Below are positions 1 to 5,120 of a stretch of 6,030 bases of DNA, in pieces. Numbering within the stretch: the first letter of the stretch is position 1; each line of letters begins with the position of its first letter. Origin of the DNA: an uncultured Anaerocolumna sp. (lineage in GTDB: Bacteria; Bacillota; Clostridia; Lachnospirales; Lachnospiraceae); NCBI GenBank assembly GCA_937901695.1, contig CALDJN010000165.1, forward strand, positions 1 through 6,030. Direction: 5' to 3'. The notes under the pieces are model-generated. The model was not told the DNA's origin. It was given only the letters and a program-made list of their open reading frames with translations, and made no database searches. A program made the translations under genes and the position numbers.

Positions 1-148
1 CTAAGAATGTACCGGCACCACAGTATGTGAAAAATACAGAGTCCCAATAACTTACATAAGTAAAAATAGAACCTGTCGCTACTGTGTAAACGAAAATCAA
101 TGCCAGACTTTTTTGTAATCCTTTTTCTTTTTTTTCATTAGTAGACAT
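1..148 (-). CDS. APC-family amino-acid permease, N-terminal fragment
   Basis: The minus strand is open from an ATG at 148-146 to the window edge, giving 49 codons. The visible protein starts MSTNEKKEKGLQKSLALIF and continues into a hydrophobic stretch with VYTVATGSIFTYVSYW and a CGAGTF motif. A short lysine-rich cytoplasmic tail running straight into a glycine-broken first membrane helix is typical of the APC superfamily of amino-acid/polyamine transporters, which have about 12 membrane segments and 430-500 residues. Substrate cannot be told from this fragment. The start is supported by a purine-rich AAAGGGCGG about 8 nt upstream. The gene is transcribed away from the rest of the window and shares its upstream region with the gene at 721. 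An alternative is another multi-helix transporter with a similar first helix; that it is a membrane protein is clear, the APC assignment is from memory of the family. Confidence 0.7.
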   Translation of the reverse strand, partial: MSTNEKKEKGLQKSLALIFVYTVATGSIFTYVSYWDSVFFTYCGAGTFL

Positions 149-218
149 ATTTTCTACCGCCCTTTCGTCTTCTAGTTAATACTTCAGATACTTTAATCCT
201 TTTATTATCCCTAATCAA

Positions 219-310
219 GTTAAGAATTTAACAATATTTTGACAATGTTTTTGTTAATTATATATAATTTAAGGCATACATATTTGTATAAAAAGTACAT
301 AAAATAAGCA
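219..310 (+). repeat. Diverged 92-bp module, copy 1
   Basis: This copy aligns without gaps to 361-452 at a constant offset of 142 bp. By hand count about 66 of 92 positions agree. The best-kept words are TTAACAAT, ATAATTTA(A/G)GG, TATTTGT and TACATAAAATA. High AT content inflates the match, but the same words occur in the same order at the same spacing, which chance would not easily give. A duplicated regulatory or promoter module is the simplest reading. Confidence 0.6.
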
Positions 311-360
311 ACGATAAGGAAGAAGATTTATGCAGGAATACCACTTACAATTCCAACTAG

Positions 361-452
361 GTTAGAAACTTAACAATGTTTAAATACAATTTTTACGAAT
401 TTTACATAATTTAGGGTAGGCGTATTTGTTTAAACTATACATAAAATAGGTA
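361..452 (+). repeat. Diverged 92-bp module, copy 2
   Basis: Second copy of the module at 219-310, with TTAACAATG at its left side and TACATAAAATAGG at its right end. It lies about 140 bp upstream of the likely promoter of the 721 gene. The divergence, about 28 percent, suggests an old duplication whose conserved words have been kept. No known binding-site family is recognised. Confidence 0.6.
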
Positions 453-488
453 GTATATTAGCTTGTGCCAGCTAAGCCATCTGTTTTT

Positions 489-511
489 ATAACTTTACAA
501 GATAAAGTTAT
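489..511. repeat. Perfect 9-bp inverted repeat with 5-nt loop
   Basis: ATAACTTTA, loop CAAGA, TAAAGTTAT. The outer flanks CCAT (477-480) and ATGG (517-520) could extend the structure after an internal loop. There is no T-run directly after it on either strand, so it is not a standard terminator. It could be an operator dyad, or the apex of an RNA structure if transcription starts further upstream. Confidence 0.5.
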
Positions 512-588
512 GGGAAATGGATGACTTTTTACATTTTTGAAATAAAATTGCGTATGAAGCCGAAGGTTGCAAGGAATCTAATTAATTC

Positions 589-617
589 TTGACCTTTTTT
601 ATGAAAACGAGTAAAAT
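589..617 (+). promoter_or_regulatory. Sigma-A-type promoter for the 721 gene
   Basis: TTGACC at 589-594 and TAAAAT at 612-617 are separated by exactly 17 bp. Five of six bases match the consensus in each box. Transcription would start near 624 and give an untranslated leader of about 97 nt before the GTG at 721. Confidence 0.65.
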
Positions 618-720
618 CGAGTTAATAAATGCAAAGATAGGAATATTATTACCAAAAAAGAAAAATTAATGTTGCAGTTCAGCCTGTGACAAATTAATTA
701 ACTTGCATAGGAGGTAAATT

Positions 721-1821
721 GTGGACGGAAATATATTATCCGGTGGAATAGAAGTCTTACAGACTATAAAAGGGAAAGTTATAGAATTAAATAGTAACAA
801 AGAAAAGAAAGAAAGCCTCCTGGCGGCAGAATCAAAACTGGAAAAAGAAATTCAAAGTAAGGAAAAAGCCTTAACAGATGAGATTGTTTCCACTACAAAA
901 AAACGGAAAGAAGAGATTGAATCTACATTTAATTCTCAGATAGATAACCTTCGTTCCAGAGTGAAAAAAATTCGCGGTAAAAAAGAGAAATCAAAAAGTG
1001 CAAAAGTAAAAGAGCGAATTGCGCTGGAGACTGCTGATTTACGTGAAGAGAAAAAGCAGATGGTACGGGAAACGAAAAGTATATTTAAACAAGATAAAAT
1101 CCCTTCCTTCTATAACTCCAGATTATTTTATGCACTTTACTTGCCAAAAGGAATAGGAGATTTCTTTATTATATTATTGACTCTTTTAATCATTTTATTG
1201 GGAATACCAAGCTTGATTTATTTTGTCATACTTCCAGTAGAAAAGCTGGTATACCTGCTTATTATATATGTTCTTAGTGTTATTCTATTTGGTGTGCCTT
1301 ATATGCTTATTGAAAATAATATTAAAGATAAGCATATAGAGGCAATACGAAAAGTAAGATTAATACGTAGTAATATAACAGCGAATAAGAAGCAGCAGAA
1401 TAAAATAAAAAAGAAAATACTAAAGGATAAAGATGAAAGTAAATATGATTTAGATAAATTTAATAATGAATTACAAGAGCTGGAGGAGGAAATTAACTCT
1501 ATTACAGAGAAAAAGCAAGATGCCCTAACGTTATTTGAAAATACAACTCGATTTGTTATTGGAGAAGAGATTAAGTTAAGATACGCAGAAGAAATCAAAG
1601 CTCTTAAGGATGAATATGATAATACCTATAACGAAATCAGAATGTTAGAAGAAAATATTAAGAATCTGATCATGGAAATATCCAGTAATTATGAGGTTTA
1701 CTTAGGTAAGGAATTTATGTCCATAGAAAAACTGGATATGCTTGCTGATGTAATGTCAGATAATGGCCTGTCTACCATATCAGAAGCAATAAAGCTTTAT
1801 ACCCAAAACGAAAGTAAATAA
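721..1821 (+). CDS. Coiled-coil membrane-hairpin protein of unknown function
   Basis: This 366-residue protein is not one I recognise. Residues about 20-125 are rich in Lys/Glu with heptad-like spacing and should form a long coiled coil. Residues 147-171 and 175-197 are two strongly hydrophobic helices separated by a short PVE turn, so both long arms probably lie on the cytoplasmic side with a tiny external loop. Residues about 200-325 form a second Lys/Glu-rich coiled coil that could pack against the first. The last 35 residues look compact and end with SEAIKLY, a tail similar to those I recall in other Lachnospiraceae coiled-coil proteins. The start is a GTG preceded by AGGAGG (709-714) at 6 nt, which is convincing. 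It is a single-gene unit with its own promoter and is convergent with yyaC. Scaffold, tether or stress-linked membrane protein are possible roles, but nothing in the sequence selects one. Confidence 0.85.
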   Translation: MDGNILSGGIEVLQTIKGKVIELNSNKEKKESLLAAESKLEKEIQSKEKALTDEIVSTTKKRKEEIESTFNSQIDNLRSRVKKIRGKKEKSKSAKVKERIALETADLREEKKQMVRETKSIFKQDKIPSFYNSRLFYALYLPKGIGDFFIILLTLLIILLGIPSLIYFVILPVEKLVYLLIIYVLSVILFGVPYMLIENNIKDKHIEAIRKVRLIRSNITANKKQQNKIKKKILKDKDESKYDLDKFNNELQELEEEINSITEKKQDALTLFENTTRFVIGEEIKLRYAEEIKALKDEYDNTYNEIRMLEENIKNLIMEISSNYEVYLGKEFMSIEKLDMLADVMSDNGLSTISEAIKLYTQNESK

Positions 1822-1832
1822 ATTAAAAATTA

Positions 1833-1904
1833 GAGGCTGTTGCAACAGTTATTGCCATGAAAGTGTTGTCATTCAAACTGGCATTTTTATTTTGCAAAAG
1901 CCTC
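1833..1904. mobile_element. 72-bp MITE-like inverted-repeat element, probably acting as a bidirectional terminator
   Basis: The ends are GAGGCTGTTGCAA (1833-1845) and TTGCAAAAGCCTC (1892-1904), a 13-bp terminal inverted repeat with one mismatch. Inside lies ATGAAAGTGTTGTCATTC (1857-1874), nearly identical to the reverse complement of the 19-bp units at 4597-4690. The element contains no gene and I see no clear target duplication. It sits between the convergent stop codons of the 721 gene and yyaC, and both flanks are T-rich when read outward (ATTTTATTT on the plus strand, TAATTTTTAATTT on the minus). A folded transcript would make a good terminator for both genes. Confidence 0.65.
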
Positions 1905-1915
1905 ATTTTATTTAA

Positions 1916-2488
1916 TTACCTTTGATTAAGTTTATAAAAACAATAATTAATACCCTTACAGATATAATCTGCTAAAATCATAACAATATTAAGACGTGTT
2001 GTCTGCAGCAGCATATGATCCAACATTCCGGAGAAATTAACGATACCGGTAATAAAGATATCACCTACCGGAGGCAAATTCTTATCCACTCCGGCTCCGG
2101 GTAATAATGGACCTTCTCCTACTGTTATATAGCCTATGTGTGCAGACTTTCCTAAGGAGGCATCAATAGCAATCACCAGAGCATTACGATGATACTGGTT
2201 AATATGGTCCATAGTATCGTGTAGATTTTTTGCGTGAACAGGTTTTTCTAAAGTCCCGTATAAAATTATATTAGATTTTTGCAGCTTTTCTAATTTATAT
2301 CCAACAATAGGTCCTAAGCAATCGCCGGTTGCACGGTCTGAACCAATACATAAGAATACAACCTGTCTCTTTTTATTAATATTTTTCTGTATTAAATCAA
2401 ATAGAACATTACTAAAATCATACACAGAATAACGATCTTTCGTATTAAAATAATATAACTTCTTATCAATCTCTAACTCTTTATTCAT
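1916..2488 (-). CDS. yyaC: YyaC-type sporulation protein (DUF1256, GPR/HybD-like peptidase fold)
   Basis: The protein matches what I know of the spore YyaC family, relatives of the germination protease GPR and the hydrogenase-maturation peptidases. Landmarks in order are VVFLCIGSDRATGDCLGP, YGTLEKPVHAKNL, IAIDASLG, EGPLLPGAGV, KNLPPVGD and GIVNFSGM, ending in a helix with TTRLN and ADYICKGI. The conserved acidic residues of SDRATGD and IAIDA are present, so it looks intact; no substrate is established to my knowledge. Start choice: the frame is open to 2605 with TTG/GTG codons, but those have no ribosome binding site. The ATG at 2488-2486 follows GGAGG at about 5 nt and gives 190 residues, close to the usual family length, so I prefer it. 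The longer form would have 229 residues. It is convergent with the 721 gene and divergent from the LysM gene. Sporulation-specific expression is expected from the family, but I could not identify a clean sigma F or G promoter. Confidence 0.88.
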   Translation of the reverse strand: MNKELEIDKKLYYFNTKDRYSVYDFSNVLFDLIQKNINKKRQVVFLCIGSDRATGDCLGPIVGYKLEKLQKSNIILYGTLEKPVHAKNLHDTMDHINQYHRNALVIAIDASLGKSAHIGYITVGEGPLLPGAGVDKNLPPVGDIFITGIVNFSGMLDHMLLQTTRLNIVMILADYICKGINYCFYKLNQR

Positions 2489-2850
2489 TAAGCCCTCCAA
2501 TAAACCTGTACTAATACATCCATATTCTGTAATATTCAAAGTATTACCCCTAATATTCAAAATAGTCTGATTTTTGATTAGAAAGTTCAGGTCAAAATTC
2601 ACCAAAAAGAGAAAAAATTCTATTTATATTTACTGAAATAAGAAGGAAATATAGTAGAATCAATAGAACCAAGACGAATAAAGAAATATGAAAATTATAA
2701 TATCAGAAAACCAAGTGTACTATTGTGACATAATTATTACTCAGCCTATGTTACGATTACAGATAAAATATGAAAGCTTTGTCTTATTAGTAAAAGATAA
2801 ACTTTTATTAGAAAAATCTTAGGGCGTAAAGTTTAGGAGGGAAATAACGA
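2489..2850. other. Divergent intergenic region between yyaC and the LysM gene
   Basis: A spacer of 362 bp if yyaC starts at 2488, or 245 bp if it starts at 2605. No gene is supported. It must hold promoters for both flanking genes. The most plausible plus-strand signal is at 2723-2752. A small dyad TAAAAG/CTTTTA lies near 2793-2810 within a partly repeated TTATTAG stretch. Nothing else stands out. Confidence 0.5.
2723..2752 (+). promoter_or_regulatory. Possible sigma-A promoter for the LysM gene
   Basis: TTGTGA (2723-2728) and TATGTT (2747-2752) are 18 bp apart, each with four of six consensus bases. The match is mediocre and a sporulation sigma factor could equally drive this gene. The leader would be about 90 nt, ending in AGGAGG (2835-2840) 10 nt before the ATG. 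Confidence 0.3.
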
Positions 2851-4353
2851 ATGGACGCTGGGCATAATAATACATATGGTGGGAAAAAAACTGATGACGC
2901 GATGTATGGTGGAACCTATAAATTACCTAAGAACATAAGACAGATTGGGAGCATCCCAACTCATAATAAAATCATTTATGTAGAAGACTATGTTATGACC
3001 TTTATGAAACAAATGGGCCAAAGGGAACCGGCTAGCTGCAACATAGCAGTTTTACTCGGTTATTTTGTACGTACAGAAGAAAGAAAACATATATTTATTA
3101 AAGGTGCTGTAGAAATGGAACATACAGACTTTAGTAATGGAATTACCTTTACCGATGAAAGTTGGACAAGTATTTACGAGAACATAAAAAAGTATTTTAC
3201 CGATATTGAGATAGTTGGCTGGGCGTTGACCGGTTCTGGTTTTTACTTAGATAGTGAGGAAACTCTTCGTAAGGTTCACATGGAAAACTTTAATGGACCT
3301 GATAAAGCACTATTAAAAATTGATTCTTTAGAAAAAGAAGAATTCTTCTACCTGTTTGAGAATAATCAATTGGTAAAGCAATCTGGCTATTATATATATT
3401 ATGAAAAAAATGAAGAAATGCAGAACTACATGATAGATTTAAAAAATGTAGTTAGTGAAGAAATCAATAATCAAGATCAGACTACCAGAAAAATCAGAAA
3501 TGTGATACAAGAAAAAAATGAGCTTAAACAATTGAAGGTAGATGATAAAAGTGTAGTACGGCTATTATATGGAGCCAGTACTCTGCTTGCAATTATTGTT
3601 CTGGTAATAGCAGGAACTATGCTAAATAATTATAAAAAGATGAGGGATATGGAAGCGGCCCTTTACGCTATATCAGAAAACTTAAACAAAAATGAGAATG
3701 GTAAAGAAAGCGTAAATCATGGAAATTCTAATGACGCTCAAGAAGTATCTAATTTGGGCTCTAAAGGGAAAGATGAGCAAAAACAAATGAATATGGATGA
3801 AACACTGGAAGCTGACAAGAAGGTAGAAACATCGAAAACAGGGTCAACAGGCTCCCAATCGGATACAGTAGAAGTTGAAACCATACCCGGTGATATAGCA
3901 GCCGATAAGAAAGAGCAAGGTCAAGGAGGGAATACGGAAGAAAAGCTAAATGATGCTTATGAAAGTGCTGCTAACAAGGACGGGGAGCAAAAAGGTCAAG
4001 AACAAAAAGGTCAAGAACAAAAAAATCAAGAGCCAAAAGGTCAGGAGCAAAAAAATCAAGAGCCAAGAGACCAAAAGCAAGAAAATCAAGGGCAAGGTAA
4101 GATGGAACCAACTCCACAACCTACTAAGGAACCAACCCCGACACCTACCAAGGAACCGGCAAAAGAGAAACCTAAGGAAACAAAAGAAACTGCAAAAGAA
4201 ATTAAATACTATGTGGTAAAACAAGGAGATTCTTTGGCAGGTATTAGTTATAAGCTTTATAATTCTGCTAATTACATCTCTAAGATAAAAGATTTAAATG
4301 GAATAGAAGATGAGAATAAAATATATACGGGGCAAAAATTAATAGTGCCATAA
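2851..4353 (+). CDS. Membrane-anchored LysM protein with degenerate MPN/JAMM-like cytoplasmic domain
   Basis: The 500-residue protein has four parts. Residues 1-39 are a Gly/Tyr-rich tail with two YGG words. Residues about 40-190 show the order helix, strand (NIAVLLGYF, 64-72), strand pair (81-90), helix, IVGW (121-124), helix, strand (ALLKID), which matches the MPN/JAB fold. The JAMM catalytic set is absent: the EVMG glutamate position is Cys63/Asn64, HxHP is replaced by Leu126-Thr-Gly128-Ser, and the final Asp is Thr138. Residues 235-258 are one membrane helix. Residues 259-450 are a low-complexity stalk rich in Lys, Glu, Gln, Pro and Thr. Residues 453-499 are a C-terminal LysM (YYVVKQGDSLAGISYKLY, later TGQKLIVP), which binds peptidoglycan or related glycans. 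The absence of a signal peptide and basic residues before the helix favour an inside N-terminus and an outside LysM. AGGAGG lies 10 nt before the ATG. The LysM call is secure; the MPN call is inference from pattern. Confidence 0.85.
   Translation: MDAGHNNTYGGKKTDDAMYGGTYKLPKNIRQIGSIPTHNKIIYVEDYVMTFMKQMGQREPASCNIAVLLGYFVRTEERKHIFIKGAVEMEHTDFSNGITFTDESWTSIYENIKKYFTDIEIVGWALTGSGFYLDSEETLRKVHMENFNGPDKALLKIDSLEKEEFFYLFENNQLVKQSGYYIYYEKNEEMQNYMIDLKNVVSEEINNQDQTTRKIRNVIQEKNELKQLKVDDKSVVRLLYGASTLLAIIVLVIAGTMLNNYKKMRDMEAALYAISENLNKNENGKESVNHGNSNDAQEVSNLGSKGKDEQKQMNMDETLEADKKVETSKTGSTGSQSDTVEVETIPGDIAADKKEQGQGGNTEEKLNDAYESAANKDGEQKGQEQKGQEQKNQEPKGQEQKNQEPRDQKQENQGQGKMEPTPQPTKEPTPTPTKEPAKEKPKETKETAKEIKYYVVKQGDSLAGISYKLYNSANYISKIKDLNGIEDENKIYTGQKLIVP
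3985..4089 (+). repeat. Seven 15-bp in-frame repeats encoding (E/K)QKxQ-type pentapeptides
   Basis: Residues 379-413 read as seven pentapeptides: EQKGQ, EQKGQ, EQKNQ, EPKGQ, EQKNQ, EPRDQ, KQENQ. The first two DNA units differ by a single base. The block is part of the extracytoplasmic stalk between the membrane helix and LysM and is followed by a Pro/Thr segment (PTPQPTKEPTPTPTKEP). Copy-number change would alter stalk length in steps of five residues without breaking the frame. Confidence 0.8.
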
Positions 4354-4419
4354 CTTAATAGTATCAAAAACTAATAGTGTCATAAATCAATAATGCCATA
4401 AATTAATAGTACCACAAAT
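4339..4419 (+). repeat. Tandem array of five 16-17 bp units overlapping the LysM stop codon
   Basis: Units at 4339-4354, 4355-4371, 4372-4388, 4389-4403 and 4404-4419 follow the pattern TTAATAGTGCCATAAAT with changes. The first unit encodes the end of LysM and contains its TAA stop, so the array appears to have grown from the 3' end of the gene. Confidence 0.65.
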
Positions 4420-4448
4420 ATTCTTGCAAAAAGTCCTTAATTTATCAT

Positions 4449-4605
4449 ATGTCATCCTGAGCCAACGGCGAAGAATCTCAGAAAACATAGATTATTTAGA
4501 TTCTTCGCCTAGTTCAGCCATGTTGAATTATAAGCTCGGAGAATTATAATGCTAAATAGCACTACAATGAATGAAGGGGATTCTTCGCTACGCTCAGAAT
4601 GACAT
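4449..4605. repeat. Two opposing copies of a REP-like word
   Basis: The left copy (4449-4479) contains GTCATCCTGAGCCAACGGCG then AAGAATCTC. The right copy (4579-4605), in reverse complement, contains GTCATTCTGAGCGTAGCGAA then GAATC. Words of the TCTGAGCGTAGCGAAGAATC type are scattered through many bacterial genomes. In addition, GGCGAAGAATCT (4467-4478) and AGATTCTTCGCC (4498-4509) form a perfect 12-bp stem with a 19-nt loop. Confidence 0.7.
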
Positions 4606-4690
4606 ACTTTAATAGGAGTGACATGCTTTCAACGAAATGACATACTTTCATAGGAATGACACACTTTCATAGGAATGACATTTTTGCAAC
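4597..4690 (+). repeat. 19-bp tandem array, about five units
   Basis: Units of exactly 19 bp start at 4597, 4616, 4635 and 4654, with a last incomplete unit at 4673-4690 that merges into the terminal repeat. Consensus is GAATGACATACTTTCATAG. The start of the first unit is also the tail of the REP-like word (CAGAATGACAT), suggesting that the array expanded from it. Confidence 0.8.
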
Positions 4691-4715
4691 AGCCCCAGAG
4701 ACTTGCCTACAGGAA

Positions 4716-4815
4716 GAGCTTTCCTAAAAGCAAAACTTTCCTATAGGCAAAACTTTCCTACAGGTAAAACTTTCCTGCAGGTAAAACTTTCCTACAGGTA
4801 AAACTTTCCTACAGG
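4716..4815 (+). repeat. 17-bp tandem array, five full units plus one partial
   Basis: Five full units lie at 4731-4747, 4748-4764, 4765-4781, 4782-4798 and 4799-4815, with consensus (C/T)AAAACTTTCCTACAGG; 4716-4730 is a degraded sixth. The last two full units are identical. The array is framed by ACTTGCCT (4701-4708) and its exact reverse complement AGGCAAGT (4813-4820), so the whole block is bounded by an 8-bp inverted repeat. Confidence 0.8.
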
Positions 4816-4843
4816 CAAGTAGGAATATCCTCTTTGTCCAGAT

Positions 4844-4954
4844 ACAGGTATGACGTTTGAAATTATTTGTACCATAAAGTGAAAAACTGTGGTATTTTAT
4901 TCCCCACCAGGATTCATCTTACTGCAAATATTCAAATTATCATACCTGTTTTTT
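4844..4954 (+). terminator. Long multi-stem hairpin ending in a T-run; terminator or structured RNA
   Basis: ACAGGTATGA (4844-4853) pairs perfectly with TCATACCTGT (4940-4949), and the right arm runs into a string of six T (4949-4954). Nested inside, TTTGAA (4856-4861) pairs with TTCAAA (4931-4936) and ATTTG (4865-4869) with CAAAT (4925-4929). A third small hairpin uses TACCA (4870-4874) and TGGTA (4890-4894), leaving a C-rich unpaired stretch at 4895-4924. The T-run is on the plus strand only, so it would end transcripts from the LysM side. The closed loop is much larger than in ordinary intrinsic terminators. Confidence 0.45.
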
Positions 4955-4995
4955 ATCAAGAAAATAAGTACTATTTCCTAATTAGAAAAAAGATA

Positions 4996-5024
4996 GTGAT
5001 ATCATAACCAAAATAAGTTATAAT
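4996..5024 (+). promoter_or_regulatory. Sigma-A-type promoter for the DUF5711-type gene
   Basis: A perfect TATAAT lies at 5019-5024, with GTGATA (4996-5001, four of six) 17 bp upstream. Transcription would start near 5031 and leave a leader of about 90 nt that contains the palindrome TACATATGTA (5062-5071). Confidence 0.5.
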
Positions 5025-5120
5025 TAGACAAGGAATAAAGGCAGAACTATATTGAACAGTCTACATATGTAAATGGGTTTGGGGATAGAGCCTGAAAAAT
5101 AAATATAAGAGGTAGAAATC

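Larger units (their letters stand above)
149..720. other. Divergent intergenic region, no gene
   Basis: This 572-bp, very AT-rich spacer separates the permease gene (minus) from the gene at 721 (plus). I see no credible protein gene in either strand. It contains two diverged copies of a long module (219-310 and 361-452), a 9-bp perfect inverted repeat (489-511), a sigma-A-like promoter for the 721 gene (589-617), and an untranslated leader of about 97 nt. An 11-codon ORF at 330-365 follows an AAGGA box but is too short to claim. A minus-strand promoter for the permease must also lie here; TTAAAT with GATAAT 16 nt further on (around 206-233) is only a weak candidate. Confidence 0.6.
4424..4696. 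mobile_element. Decayed inverted-repeat element related to the 72-bp element
   Basis: The right end, TTGCAACAGCCCC (4684-4696), read in reverse complement is GGGGCTGTTGCAA, differing at one base from the left end of the element at 1833. The left end is poorer: TTGCAAAAAGTCC (4424-4436) keeps only the inner part of the repeat. Inside are two opposing REP-like words (4449-4479, 4579-4605) and a 19-bp array (4597-4690) whose unit also occurs inside the 72-bp element. There is no transposase, so it could only have moved in trans. Exact borders are uncertain. Confidence 0.5.

Noticed and set aside
330..365. 11-codon ORF (MQEYHLQFQLG) after an AAGGA box, possible leader peptide
   Set aside because: Too short, with no codon run, attenuator or paired hairpin to suggest leader-peptide control.
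460..590. Riboswitch (c-di-GMP or similar) suggested by GCC/GGC-type words and the 9-bp hairpin
   Set aside because: The conserved cores of the classes I know are missing, and the best promoter lies downstream of this stretch.
1299..1598. 99-codon minus-strand frame inside the coiled-coil gene
   Set aside because: It is antisense to a well-supported gene, Ser/Leu/Phe-rich as expected from the complement of Lys/Glu codons, and has no ribosome binding site.
3946..4224. Open frames of 89 and 92 codons on both strands over the LysM stalk
   Set aside because: They are by-products of the low-complexity A-rich repeats; the products are pure Lys/Gln or Phe/Leu strings with no domain.
4701..4820. 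CRISPR array
   Set aside because: The 17-bp units are directly joined with no unique spacers, and there are no cas genes.
5062..5071. TACATATGTA palindrome in the leader of the DUF5711-type gene
   Set aside because: A 10-bp AT-rich palindrome is expected by chance at this composition and has no partner copy in the window.
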